In this document: positions 1 through 8,543 of the stretch, piece after piece
Position numbering within the stretch: position 1 is the first letter of the stretch
Layout: each line of letters starts with the position of its first letter
Source of the DNA: Clostridium sp. UBA4548
Lineage (GTDB): Bacteria > Bacillota > Clostridia > Clostridiales > Clostridiaceae
Length of the DNA: 51,783 nt
Assembly (NCBI RefSeq): GCF_002387895.1
Contig: NZ_DGLI01000012.1
Span: 1-51,783 of the forward strand
Direction: 5' to 3'
Translations under genes and position numbers: made by a program
The notes under the pieces: generated by a model
The model's database searches: none
Told to the model about the DNA's origin: nothing
The model's input: the letters and a program-made list of their open reading frames with translations, nothing else

Positions 1-19
1 CCCGTGGTATTCGTTACAC

Positions 20-54
20 AAAAAGGTTCCTTAGATAGTAGAGCTATCTAGGAA
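20..54 (-). terminator. Rho-independent terminator of the cobalamin operon
   Basis: Read on the minus strand, TTCCTAGATAG pairs with CTATCTAAGGAA around a CTCTA loop, with one bulged base, and is followed by CCTTTTTG. It lies about 80 bases after the cbiK stop, so it probably ends the long cobalamin transcript. Confidence 0.7.
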
Positions 55-126
55 GCTTTGTTGACGAAGTATAACGCAAAATAGACACTCATACTGACTT
101 AATTATTTTTTGAAGATGCCTTATGC
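55..126 (+). repeat. Small MITE-like repeat, copy 1 (72 bp)
   Basis: The last 42-43 bases, ending TTTTTTGAAGATGCCTTATGC less one base, match the minus strand of 31322-31389 at roughly 85 percent by eye. The first part (GCTTTGTTGACGAAG) aligns more weakly with the other end of that copy. It lies in the 3' untranslated region of cbiK, 8 bases past the stop codon. Confidence 0.6.
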
Positions 127-134
127 TTAATGCA

Positions 135-923
135 TTAATTACTAATAATCTTCTCTAATAATTTAACGTAAAGCTGTTGAAAACCTTTTATCTCTCCAAG
201 CCCTTTAAGAATACAATTTACCTTAAAGCCTTCTCCTTCTAAGATAGATTTCCAAGAATCTTCTTCATCTGAAGCCATATCATTTCTTGCGTGATCACCA
301 CAAACTAACATAAAAGGTATTAGGTTTAAAATTGTATAATTATTTCTCTTTAATAGTGGTATTATCTCTTCAATAGTAGGATATCCTTCAACTGTAGCTA
401 TGTGGACATTGGTAGCTCCCATATTTTGTGCTACAGTTTGTAATTGGAAATAGCAAGCATTAGCCTGATGAGCTGTGCCATGAGCCATTAATATGACTCC
501 CTCCCCTTGACTATAGTGAGCTATTTCTTTTCTTAGAGCTTCAAAGGCATTAATATAATCCTCATTTTTGTAAAGTAGTGGAGTAGAAAGTTCTAAAACT
601 TTAAAGTAATTTAACTCTTTCATGGCATTTACTGCATGTTGAATTTTATCATATTCTTCTCCAAATATAATGTGTAATGGCTGAACATAAACCTCTTCAT
701 AGCCATCCTTACGCAATTTTTCAAGTGCTTCTGTCACATTATCGACATGATAATTGTCCCTATTTTTAAGCTTTTTTATAATCATATTTGAAGTGAAGGC
801 TCTTCTTACTTCAAATTCTATAAAGGTTTCTTTAATTGCATTTTCTGTTGCTTCGATAGAGTTTTTCAAAGCCTCCTCATAGGATGTTCCAAAACTTACT
901 ACTAATATAGCTTTCTTATTCAT
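135..923 (-). CDS. cbiK: Sirohydrochlorin cobaltochelatase CbiK
   Basis: Inserts Co2+ into sirohydrochlorin, the committing step of the anaerobic cobalamin pathway, in the cytoplasm. The 262-residue length is normal for CbiK. The N-terminus has the family pattern VVSFGTSYEEA. Two histidines, H148 in LMAHGTAHQ and H211 in VCGDHARND, match the metal-binding histidines known in Salmonella CbiK. The ATG has an AGGAG-like site about 8 bases upstream. It is the last gene of the operon, 63 bp after the ECF S-component. It could also load Fe2+ and so give siroheme; with a precorrin-2 dehydrogenase in the same operon and a siroheme-enzyme gene nearby this is plausible, but it is inference. Confidence 0.95.
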   Translation of the reverse strand: MNKKAILVVSFGTSYEEALKNSIEATENAIKETFIEFEVRRAFTSNMIIKKLKNRDNYHVDNVTEALEKLRKDGYEEVYVQPLHIIFGEEYDKIQHAVNAMKELNYFKVLELSTPLLYKNEDYINAFEALRKEIAHYSQGEGVILMAHGTAHQANACYFQLQTVAQNMGATNVHIATVEGYPTIEEIIPLLKRNNYTILNLIPFMLVCGDHARNDMASDEEDSWKSILEGEGFKVNCILKGLGEIKGFQQLYVKLLEKIISN

Positions 924-986
924 AGGTTTTTCTCCTCAACATTGTATTTTTCAAATAAACTAAACTTTAGCCTTAGTTCTTTTCAC

Positions 987-1496
987 TTATAAATTGCCCT
1001 TATATTTTTCCTTTATTGCTTTTGGTATAAAGTAATAAACCATAAAAGCTAATAGTACATTGATTGCTGAAACCACTGTTAAAATTGGAATTAATCCGTA
1101 AACCATATCTCCTAAGATTGGTAGTAATACTAAAGTTGATATAGGTCCATTAAATAATGTTCCTACAATTATAGCTACAAAGGCTGCAATAAGGAAATTA
1201 TTTTTTCTTAACAACTTATAAGCATAAAAAGTTGCTACCATAGTTATTGCCATATTTACTGAAATAATTAAGTGTACTGGTAGGGATAAAGGAAAACCAC
1301 TTAAAAGTGCAGTAAACAAATGTCCTATTACTGCTACAATAGCTCCACTTATAGGTCCCATAAATATTGTTGCAAAATATGCTGGCATTGCATCAAAAGC
1401 TATGCTTCCAAAAATTTTTATATTAGCTCCTACAAAGCTCAACGCAACAAAAAGTGATAAAAGCACAAGTTTTTTTATATTAAAATTAGATTTCAT
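987..1496 (-). CDS. ECF transporter S component, probably for a corrinoid or its precursor
   Basis: A 169-residue integral membrane protein with about five or six hydrophobic helices and a lysine-rich N-terminal tail (MKSNFNIKKL), the usual form of an energy-coupling-factor substrate-binding subunit. S components give specificity and share an ECF module (EcfA, EcfA', EcfT), which is not in this window. It lies between cbiJ and cbiK under the cobalamin riboswitch, so the substrate is likely tied to B12. The alpha-ribazole S component CblT is a good candidate because no lower-ligand genes are present here. A cobinamide or cobalt role is possible. It is not CbiM, which is longer and accompanied by CbiN, CbiQ and CbiO. 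Confidence 0.75.
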   Translation of the reverse strand: MKSNFNIKKLVLLSLFVALSFVGANIKIFGSIAFDAMPAYFATIFMGPISGAIVAVIGHLFTALLSGFPLSLPVHLIISVNMAITMVATFYAYKLLRKNNFLIAAFVAIIVGTLFNGPISTLVLLPILGDMVYGLIPILTVVSAINVLLAFMVYYFIPKAIKEKYKGNL

Positions 1497-1579
1497 TTTT
1501 TCCCCCTAATAATTTTTTACTCACACATTATTTTTTTAGATGGTAGATATCCACAATACATTAACATTTCAAGTTTTGT

Positions 1580-2344
1580 TTAAAACAAAGCTGATAAAAC
1601 ATACTGTTCTAGTAAATTCAAATCCTTAAATATTAAAGGATACTCTATCTTTGGTCTTCCAATGACAATTATCTTTATATTACATTCAATAGCTCCTTGA
1701 AGCTTTTCTAATGTTCCACCTTCAACTCCGCTATCCTTAAGTAGAATCCCTTCAATATCATAATCTAATATAATTGCTTTGTTTAATTCCTTTGAAAAAG
1801 GACCCTTCATTGCAATAATATCCTCAACTGGGACTGCTAATTCTTCACATTCCTTTAGCACTTGGGCTGTAGGCAGTATTCTATGAATAATTCTATTTTC
1901 TAGGTTTAAACCTATTAGAGTTTTAATATTTCTACTTCCTGTAGTATTCAACAAATTGCCCTTAAAGGAAACCACTTTAGGAAGATCACTATAGTCCTCT
2001 ATATAATAAAGATTTTCATGTTGTAAAAATTCCTCCACCACAGAAGGTCTTTCATATCTTATATACTTAATAGAAAGGTCTTTGCAAACCTCTAATGCAT
2101 TTTTAGTTATTTCCTTTGCATAGGGATGAGACCCATCAATAAGAGTATGTACTCCCTTTTCTTTTAGCAAAGCCCTTAATTCTTCTTTTGCAAGAGGCTT
2201 ATCATTAAGATATTTAAATTTATAATCCTTTAATAAGCTTCCCCCATAGGAACTAGAAGTTGATACTAAAATATCCTCTGTATATTTGTTTAGCATATTT
2301 AGTATTAATTTTCCCTCACTAGTTCCTAGAATTAATCCAATCAC
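1580..2344 (-). CDS. cbiJ: Cobalt-precorrin-6A reductase CbiJ
   Basis: Reduces cobalt-precorrin-6A to 6B with a nicotinamide cofactor. At 254 residues it has the family length and the motifs LILGTSEGK near the N-terminus, LIDGSHPYAKEIT around residue 70 and TTGSRNIK around residue 135. The start is GTG and overlaps the cbiH stop as GTGA, so the two genes are probably translationally coupled. An AAGGGG site lies about 10 bases upstream, within the end of cbiH. Confidence 0.93.
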   Translation of the reverse strand: MIGLILGTSEGKLILNMLNKYTEDILVSTSSSYGGSLLKDYKFKYLNDKPLAKEELRALLKEKGVHTLIDGSHPYAKEITKNALEVCKDLSIKYIRYERPSVVEEFLQHENLYYIEDYSDLPKVVSFKGNLLNTTGSRNIKTLIGLNLENRIIHRILPTAQVLKECEELAVPVEDIIAMKGPFSKELNKAIILDYDIEGILLKDSGVEGGTLEKLQGAIECNIKIIVIGRPKIEYPLIFKDLNLLEQYVLSALF

Positions 2345-3057
2345 AGTTTGTAACCCCTTGGAGTAACAAATTTATCCTCTTTATAATAACTGCTGCTATT
2401 TCCTATAATAACTATGGACATCATATCAACCACTGAATCATCAAAGGTTTCCAATGTAAAGTTATGTACTTCTTGTCCAGGTCTTAAGGCATTTTTCACT
2501 ACTGAAACTGGTGTATTTTCATTTCTATATTCTTTTATGATATTTATACATTCCATTAAGTAATGAGGTCTTCCAATACTCTTCGGATTATAAAGAGAAA
2601 TTACAAAATCCCCATCTGCTGCCATCCTTACACGTTTTTTTATTAATTCATAAGGAGTTAATAAATCACTAAGACTTATGTTGCAATTATCGTGCATTAA
2701 TGGTGCTCCGAGAACTGATGCTGCTGCTGAAGATGCCGTTACTCCTGGTACTACTTCTACATCCTCTCCCTTAGCCATTTCAAGAATTAACCCTGCCATA
2801 CCATATATGCCTGCTTCACCAGTGCTGATAATTGCTACAGTGTTATCTTTGCATAACTGAAGTGCTTGTCTGCATCTTTCTTCTTCACCCTTCATTCCAG
2901 TAGAAACAACTTCTTTTCCTTCAATTAAATGTTCGATATAAGCAATGTATTTGCTATATCCAACAATAATATTGCTCTCTTTTATAGATTCTACAGCTCT
3001 TAAAGTCATATGTTCTTGTCCACCCGGACCAATTCCAATTACATAAAGCTTTCCCAT
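2341..3057 (-). CDS. cbiH: Cobalt-precorrin-3B C17-methyltransferase CbiH
   Basis: Uses S-adenosylmethionine to methylate C17 and drives ring contraction of cobalt-factor III. The 238-residue protein has the tetrapyrrole methylase motifs VIGIGPGGQEHMT at the start, STGEAGIYGMAG around residue 78 and VVPGVTASSAAASVLG just after residue 100. The ISLYNPKS segment is characteristic of the C17 enzyme. It overlaps cbiJ by 4 bases. A gap of about 150 bp separates it from cbiG upstream. Confidence 0.95.
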   Translation of the reverse strand: MGKLYVIGIGPGGQEHMTLRAVESIKESNIIVGYSKYIAYIEHLIEGKEVVSTGMKGEEERCRQALQLCKDNTVAIISTGEAGIYGMAGLILEMAKGEDVEVVPGVTASSAAASVLGAPLMHDNCNISLSDLLTPYELIKKRVRMAADGDFVISLYNPKSIGRPHYLMECINIIKEYRNENTPVSVVKNALRPGQEVHNFTLETFDDSVVDMMSIVIIGNSSSYYKEDKFVTPRGYKL

Positions 3058-3213
3058 AACTTGCTCCTTTTTATATTGATTTTAATTCGATTTTCTTTAT
3101 AACATCTATCATCTATTATGATTATAAGTAATAGTTTTTACTTAGCGCTTTTCTTCTTACCAACATGTTCCAACCTGAAGAATCACGTTAAAGTGCCTTA
3201 GCTTATATCTAAC

Positions 3214-4320
3214 TTAATCTATTTTCCCAATTGCTAAGGTCATCCCCTTAAAGCTTTCTTTTTCATGAATAACCTTACCCTGTGCAAGTTCAATAACAGG
3301 TTCACAAACCGCTCCAACTCCAAGGGTTTTTCTTACAAAATCGCTAGTTTTATATTTATGTTCTATTGGTCTAATTTCTTCTGGAGCAAAAGTACTTATT
3401 TCTACCCCTAAACTTTTGCTGAGGTTTAAAATTGCAACCTCTTCTTTTTTAATAGAAACCGTAGCAATACCTGCTACTGCTTTCTCACTTATATTTTTTT
3501 CATCAAGGGAAGTTTTAACTGCCAGTTTCATTTCTTCAGGTGAAAAATTTTTCTTGCACCCTATACCTAGAATAATGTGTTTTCTTATAAGTTTTAAAAC
3601 TGGCATATTTCTTACTTCCTTTTCAAGGGGCAATACTTTTTTTGAAGTTACAACTACAAGCCCTTGTATCTCTTCAATACTGCCTTTGCTAATCTCCCCT
3701 TGTGTCCCTAGTTCTACCTGCTTTACTTCCTTATTTCCTTGCAAAGTATTTTCCTGATCTAAAATATTCTTATGAATACTTAAGTAGCCTTTCGGGCAAC
3801 CTATTGCTTCTTCTTCATCTATAAATCCAACTGCCTTACCTTCTACCAACAGTGCTGCAATTTCTTTGGCCTTATCCATATTCTCAATATAAAGATTATT
3901 GTTCACTGCTATCATATCTGGAGCCACCACATCTAAATTGTCTGTAGCTGTAGTTATAATTGCCTCACAACCTAATATTTCACTAATTACTTTTGTAAGG
4001 TTATTGGCTCCACCAAGGTGACCACTGAGTAAAGAAATTGCGTATTTAGAGCAGCTATCAATTACTATTACTGCAGGATCACTTTTCTTACTAACCACAT
4101 GGGGAGCTATTCCCCTTACTGCAATCCCTGTAGAACTAATGAAAATCACTGCATCATTGTTTTCGAAGGCAACTTTACAACACTGTTTAAAATTAAACTC
4201 TTTATCCTTACTATTAAATACCGTAAGACTTAGGTTTTTAAACTGATTTGCAAATTGCAAAGAAAGCCTGTTTATTATTTTGTCCCCTAATGCTGTTACA
4301 CTAATTATGGCTATTTTCAT
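3214..4320 (-). CDS. cbiG: Cobalt-precorrin-5A hydrolase CbiG
   Basis: Opens the delta-lactone of cobalt-precorrin-5A and releases the C20 fragment as acetaldehyde. The reading frame extends 19 codons further upstream, but the ATG at 4320 gives the family N-terminus MKIAIISVTALGDKI and has a GGACGG-like site, so I use it (368 residues). The N-terminal half holds GHLGGANNLT and ATDNLDVVAPD. The conserved C-terminal CbiG domain begins near LGIGCKKNFSPEE and ends with the LAQGKVI region. The middle linker is variable and acidic. It overlaps the 3' end of cbiF by 20 bases. Confidence 0.93.
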   Translation of the reverse strand: MKIAIISVTALGDKIINRLSLQFANQFKNLSLTVFNSKDKEFNFKQCCKVAFENNDAVIFISSTGIAVRGIAPHVVSKKSDPAVIVIDSCSKYAISLLSGHLGGANNLTKVISEILGCEAIITTATDNLDVVAPDMIAVNNNLYIENMDKAKEIAALLVEGKAVGFIDEEEAIGCPKGYLSIHKNILDQENTLQGNKEVKQVELGTQGEISKGSIEEIQGLVVVTSKKVLPLEKEVRNMPVLKLIRKHIILGIGCKKNFSPEEMKLAVKTSLDEKNISEKAVAGIATVSIKKEEVAILNLSKSLGVEISTFAPEEIRPIEHKYKTSDFVRKTLGVGAVCEPVIELAQGKVIHEKESFKGMTLAIGKID

Positions 4321-5080
4321 TTTTGCCCGTCCTAAACATATGGGTGAAGTTTTCATCGTATAATAAGCTTTTTTCATAGTTGCAATCTATAAAATCACCA
4401 ACTAATATTTGAGCTTGCTTTGTGATATTTGCTTCTTTAACTTTTTCAGCTATATCATCTAAAGTTCCTATTACTACCTTTTCATCTTTCCAAGTAGCTC
4501 TTTGAATAACAGCTACAGGTACATTTCTTCCATAACCCTTTCTTAACTTCCCCACTACCTTTTCTATCATTCCAACTGATAGGAAAAGTGCCATGGATGC
4601 TCCTATTGAAGCTAACCTTTCTAAGTTTTCCTTTTCAGGGACAGGAGTTCTTCCTTCCATTCTAGTTAAAATTACAGTTTGAGATACACTTGGAAGAGTA
4701 AACTCTCTATTAATAGAGGCTGCTGCTGCAGTAAAGGAACTTACTCCTGGAACTACCTCATAGTTAATGCTTAGTTTATCTAACTCATCCATTTGCTCTT
4801 TAATTGCCCCATATATAGCTGGATCTCCAGTATGTAGCCTTACAATTTTTTTATTTTTCCCTTTTGCTTCAACTATAGTTTCTATAACCTGATTCAAGGT
4901 CATTGCAGCAGAATCATGAAGCTTTACATCTTCCCTACAACCCTGAAAATGCTCTCTACTAACTAAGGATCCTGCATAAATAATTACTTCCGCCTCTTCA
5001 AGAAGTTTTCTTCCCTTTACGGTTATTAAATCTGGATCCCCAGGTCCTGCACCAATAAAATATACCTTACCACTATCCAT
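4301..5080 (-). CDS. cbiF: Cobalt-precorrin-4 C11-methyltransferase CbiF
   Basis: Methylates C11 of cobalt-precorrin-4 using S-adenosylmethionine. The 259-residue sequence has FIGAGPGDPDLITVKG at the N-terminus, the YAGSLV segment typical of CbiF/CobM, LHTGDPAIYGA around residue 82 and VVPGVSSFTAAAASINRE just after residue 107. RTPVPE around residue 145 is also conserved in this group. It follows cbiL after a gap filled by an octanucleotide repeat array, and its end overlaps the cbiG start. Confidence 0.96.
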   Translation of the reverse strand: MDSGKVYFIGAGPGDPDLITVKGRKLLEEAEVIIYAGSLVSREHFQGCREDVKLHDSAAMTLNQVIETIVEAKGKNKKIVRLHTGDPAIYGAIKEQMDELDKLSINYEVVPGVSSFTAAAASINREFTLPSVSQTVILTRMEGRTPVPEKENLERLASIGASMALFLSVGMIEKVVGKLRKGYGRNVPVAVIQRATWKDEKVVIGTLDDIAEKVKEANITKQAQILVGDFIDCNYEKSLLYDENFTHMFRTGKNENSHN

Positions 5081-5112
5081 CTCTGTACCTCTTTCCTATA
5101 TACGTGCTATTT

Positions 5113-5216
5113 TTATATTCTTATCTTCTTATATTGTCATCATGTTATCTTGTTGCATTGCTGTATTCTTATATTTTTATATTTTTATATTTTTATATTG
5201 TTATATTCTTATGTTG
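5113..5216. repeat. Octanucleotide tandem array, consensus TTATATTY
   Basis: Thirteen consecutive 8-base units on the plus strand, including TTATATTC, TTATCTTC, TTATATTG, TTATCTTG, TTGCATTG, CTGTATTC, three exact TTATATTT, TTATATTG, TTATATTC and TTATGTTG. Less perfect units extend it on both sides to about 5105 and 5232, so the cbiL stop codon falls in a related unit. The array fills most of the 143-bp cbiL-cbiF gap and would be transcribed as AAATATAA-type repeats. Confidence 0.85.
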
Positions 5217-5223
5217 CTACTTC

Positions 5224-5907
5224 TTATATTTCCTCATTCCTATGAGCTATTATTAAAGTCATATAGTCTTTATTGTTTAGTATTTCTTCTCTAGTATGGA
5301 AGATTTCCTGCCCTTCTCTATAAGCTCTTTTTACTGCAAAGTATTTAAAACCTTCTTTATCTAAGTAGTTTAAAACTTTTTCTTCTTGGTTATAAAACTT
5401 CATAACTACTATATACTTCTCATCTTTTACTCTCTCTATTTGGTTTCCTGGTACAATAAGAAGTGGTTCATCTCCAATTACAAGAATCTCTCCTGCAAGG
5501 CTAGCACTTGCACAGAAAGAGGTGATTCCTGGCACTGTTTCTGTAGTATAATTTTGTTCTCTTATGTATTTTAAAAGATAAATATAGGTACTATAAATAA
5601 ATGGATCTCCTATTGTTAAGAACCCTACATTTTTTCCTTGTTGCAAATATTCTTCAATGGTTTTAAAAGCTTCATAAACCTTTTCTTCTTTATCAGGCTT
5701 TCCCATTGGGAAATGACTTATTATCACCTTTTGATGTGGCTTTATAAAGTTTTTTGCTGTTTCATAGGCAATACTTGCTCCCCCACCCATGGCACTTGGT
5801 GCTATGATTATTTCACAGTTTTCTATTACTTTTATTGCTTTAAGGGTAAGTAAATCCTCTCCCCCTGGTCCAACTCCAATTCCATATAATGTTCCTAATT
5901 TACTCAT
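5224..5907 (-). CDS. cbiL: Cobalt-precorrin-2 C20-methyltransferase CbiL
   Basis: Methylates C20 of cobalt-precorrin-2, the first methylation after cobalt insertion. I place the start at the ATG at 5907 (227 residues) because GGAGGAAGAAT precedes it and the N-terminus MSKLGTLYGIGVGPGGEDL fits the family. The longer frame to 5931 lacks such a site. Motifs include FLTIGDPFIYSTY near residue 95 and VPGITSFCASASLAG near residue 128. The distance to cbiT is 56 bp and contains a small repeat. The stop codon lies at the edge of the octamer array. Confidence 0.94.
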   Translation of the reverse strand: MSKLGTLYGIGVGPGGEDLLTLKAIKVIENCEIIIAPSAMGGGASIAYETAKNFIKPHQKVIISHFPMGKPDKEEKVYEAFKTIEEYLQQGKNVGFLTIGDPFIYSTYIYLLKYIREQNYTTETVPGITSFCASASLAGEILVIGDEPLLIVPGNQIERVKDEKYIVVMKFYNQEEKVLNYLDKEGFKYFAVKRAYREGQEIFHTREEILNNKDYMTLIIAHRNEEI

Positions 5908-5927
5908 ATTCTTCCTCCAATATCTAA

Positions 5928-5973
5928 GCATCTGATAATAAATAACAAATCAAAGAAGATGCCTTAATTTGCC
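5928..5973 (+). repeat. Small MITE-like repeat, copy 3 (internally deleted)
   Basis: GCATCTGATAATAAATAA matches one end of the 68-bp element at 31322-31389 (GTATCTGAAGATAAATAA on that copy's minus strand) at 16 of 18 positions. After a short unrelated stretch, GAAGATGCCTTA matches the other end exactly. The middle is missing. The cbiT stop codon (5964-5966) lies inside this copy. Confidence 0.5.
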
Positions 5974-6530
5974 TTCGTAGCCGTAACTATAAAAATAGGA
6001 TTTTGTGCCTTCAGCATATAGCTGCTTCCAACGGTTTTTGATACTGCAACTTGCATACATTCTACTGAATATCCCAGTGTTTTTAAGGTATTCATAGCTT
6101 TGTATAAATTATCAATAGTTATAAAATTGAGAATCATTTTTCTTCCTGGCATTAACATACGTCCATATTCCTTGATAATAGCTTCAATATTTCCACCGCT
6201 ACCCCCTATGAATATTCCATGAAACTCACCTTTAATTTTGGGTAATACCTCTAAGGCTTCCCCTTGAATTATTTCTACATTTTGTGCCTTGAACTTTTCC
6301 TTATTAACCTTTATAACCTCTAGTGCTTCACTATCCATTTCAATAGCAGTAACTAGTCCCTCTGGGCAGCACTTTGCCATTTGAATAGAAACACTACCTG
6401 TACCAGCACCTATATCAAGAAGGTTAAAATTCTCTTCTAGCTCTAATTTTGTAATGGTTAAAATTCTAACCTCTTCTTTAGTCATAGGGCAATTGCCCCT
6501 AATGAATTCTTCATCTTTTATAAACTTCAC
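5964..6530 (-). CDS. cbiT: Cobalt-precorrin-6B C15-methyltransferase (decarboxylating) CbiT
   Basis: Methylates C15 and decarboxylates the acetate side chain at C12. This 188-residue class I methyltransferase has the SAM-binding motif LLDIGAGTGSVSIQMA around residue 40, an acidic residue ending the next strand (AIEMDSEA), and the CbiT-type GIFIGGSGGNIEAII around residue 110. The N-terminal FIRGNCPMTKEEVR is typical of the family. The last codons and TAA lie within a small repeat, so the very C-terminus may have been replaced by the repeat. It is a separate gene from cbiE here, whereas many organisms fuse the two as CobL. Confidence 0.94.
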   Translation of the reverse strand: MKFIKDEEFIRGNCPMTKEEVRILTITKLELEENFNLLDIGAGTGSVSIQMAKCCPEGLVTAIEMDSEALEVIKVNKEKFKAQNVEIIQGEALEVLPKIKGEFHGIFIGGSGGNIEAIIKEYGRMLMPGRKMILNFITIDNLYKAMNTLKTLGYSVECMQVAVSKTVGSSYMLKAQNPIFIVTATKAN

Positions 6531-6671
6531 AATATCACTCCACTTTTATACTAAATCTTTATATATATGTTCTATAAATAACCTACATTATAACCTTTAG
6601 AGTCAGCTGTATTTGACAACTGCTTGGATGTAGAAAGTTAATTAGAGCTTATATATTAATAAAATTACCAT

Positions 6672-7274
6672 TTAGTGTCTTTCAATATAGATTACAGATA
6701 AATTACTATAATCACCCTCAACAATATCCTTAGGACATCCCGCTGTTATTTTTTCATTTTCGTAGGAAAGATTTTCTCCCACCACTACTTCACAGCTTAC
6801 TTGATTTTCTATCAAAAGCTTGCATAGTGCTTTTGGATTTCTCTCTTTATCCGTAAGCCAAATAGATTTTTTATATTCTCTTACCTTGGTAACAAAATCT
6901 TCTTCGCGACCATGAACACTGGATAAGTAAGCATTTTGCCAACTTTTATTTATCTTACTCATTAAATATTGGTAAGAGCTAATTCCAGGAATAACTTGAA
7001 CTTCTCCTGAATAATTTCTATTTATGTAATCTGTAATTCCATAAAAATTAGGGTCCCCTGAGGCTACAAGAGCTATGATCTTATTAGAGTCTTTCTCTAA
7101 AATCTCTATGATATCCTTCAGTGTGGCTTTAGCTTCTTTTTTATTATCGATAAACTCTAAGCTTTCCAATGCTCTTTTAAATCCAAGGATTAAATCACAG
7201 TTTTTCATTACCTCTATGGCTTTGGGCAAGATATAATCTCTGTGCCCTGGTCCAAGACCTACTATGTATACCAT
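6672..7274 (-). CDS. cbiE: Cobalt-precorrin-7 C5-methyltransferase CbiE
   Basis: Methylates C5 in the late corrin ring. The preferred start is the ATG at 7274 (200 residues, MVYIVGLGPGHRDYI) because GTGAGGAGTTAC lies just before it. A GTG at 7286, overlapping the cbiD stop, is the less likely alternative. The family motifs ALVASGDPNFYGI around residue 72 and QVIPGISSYQYLMSKI around residue 93 are clear. The cbiT gene follows after about 140 bp. Confidence 0.93.
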   Translation of the reverse strand: MVYIVGLGPGHRDYILPKAIEVMKNCDLILGFKRALESLEFIDNKKEAKATLKDIIEILEKDSNKIIALVASGDPNFYGITDYINRNYSGEVQVIPGISSYQYLMSKINKSWQNAYLSSVHGREEDFVTKVREYKKSIWLTDKERNPKALCKLLIENQVSCEVVVGENLSYENEKITAGCPKDIVEGDYSNLSVIYIERH

Positions 7275-7282
7275 GTAACTCC

Positions 7283-8428
7283 TCACTTTCTTGAGTCATA
7301 TAGAACTCCCTTCTTCATAGAGTACATTATGACCTCAACCTGAATGCTTTCATAAGAATATTGTTCCATTTTCCTTTTTACTTTTTTCCCAATGGATTCA
7401 TATAACTCTTCATAGCCCTCCCCAAGAAAGTTAACTGCACCCTCTGTGGTTTTTTCTTCATAGACTCTTCTAACTAAATCATTTGGATATCCAAGAAGTG
7501 CTAACTCTAAAGCTAAGGTTTCTAGTCTTACATCACAAACTCTACTATGGGTGTTAAAGGCTCCACTAGCAATTTTACAAACCTTACCAATATGACCTAC
7601 CAGAGTAATTTTCTTAACTTTTCTAGCCATTAAAGTATCTAAGGCAAAACCTACGTAATTTGATATGATTACCATGTTTTCTTCCTTTAGGCTTAGCTCC
7701 TTAGCCATATTCTCTCCCATGTTTCCAAAAAGCAAGGTTAACTCCTTGTGTCCACTGGCAAGTTTTTGACTTATTTCTAGTTTAATAGATTCTGTCAAAG
7801 ACTCCTCAGACATGGGCATTACAATTCCTGTAGTACCTAAAATAGAAATTCCACCTAAAATATTTAATCTTGGGTTGAAAGTCTTTTTTGCAACCTCTTC
7901 TCCTTTAGGTACCATAATTGTAATCTCTACCCCATATCCCCTTGGTAATACTTCTCTAACACCTTTTTCTATCATTATTCTAGGAACAGGATTTATAGCT
8001 GGTTCTCCTTTTTTAATATAAAGGCCTTCTCCACAAACTACTCCTACTCCTGTTCCCCCTTTTAGTACATATCCTTCTTTACCAAGGGTAGCTCTTGCTT
8101 TAATTTCTAATCCATGAGTGTTATCTGGGTCATCGCCCCCATCTTTAATTATTGAGCATTCTACATAATCCTCACCAAATACCACATTAATTATTGAAAG
8201 GGTTAATACTATATTCTTTGGAGTATTAAAGGTTATACTCGTAATTACCTGTTTACTATCTCTTAAGCTGTAAACCTGTTCTCCATTGTATTTGTCCGTT
8301 ATTTTTTTTCCTAATAAATTTGTATAAAGCATCATGGTAGCTGCTTTTGCAGCACCAGTAGCTGCTGACCCAGTAGTAAATCCACACCTTAATTTTTTTC
8401 CATTTGCTTCAACATATAAATCTAGCAT
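7283..8428 (-). CDS. cbiD: Cobalt-precorrin-5B C1-methyltransferase CbiD
   Basis: Methylates C1 of cobalt-precorrin-5B. I use the ATG at 8428 (381 residues), which has GGTGAG 4 bases before it. The frame also holds a TTG at 8440. CbiD has its own fold, and the N-terminal LRCGFTTGSAATGAAKAA is diagnostic. Further conserved parts are IKDGGDDPDNTHG near residue 100, the glycine-rich LKGGTGVGVVCGEGL near residue 125 and LVGHIGKVCKIASG near residue 280. It lies just upstream of cbiE and about 115 bp downstream of cbiC. Confidence 0.95.
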   Translation of the reverse strand: MLDLYVEANGKKLRCGFTTGSAATGAAKAATMMLYTNLLGKKITDKYNGEQVYSLRDSKQVITSITFNTPKNIVLTLSIINVVFGEDYVECSIIKDGGDDPDNTHGLEIKARATLGKEGYVLKGGTGVGVVCGEGLYIKKGEPAINPVPRIMIEKGVREVLPRGYGVEITIMVPKGEEVAKKTFNPRLNILGGISILGTTGIVMPMSEESLTESIKLEISQKLASGHKELTLLFGNMGENMAKELSLKEENMVIISNYVGFALDTLMARKVKKITLVGHIGKVCKIASGAFNTHSRVCDVRLETLALELALLGYPNDLVRRVYEEKTTEGAVNFLGEGYEELYESIGKKVKRKMEQYSYESIQVEVIMYSMKKGVLYDSRK

Positions 8429-8543
8429 TTTTCTCACCAACTTTTTACATTGCTTTCCTTAGATTTTACTTAAAAATCTCTATTTTAAATCCAAAGTTCT
8501 ACCAGGTACCCCTATACTAGCCCTACTCTTCCTTTAACAATGT

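Noticed and set aside
5105..5232. CRISPR-like array
   Set aside because: Units are 8 bases, contiguous and without spacers. It is a simple tandem repeat and no cas gene is present.
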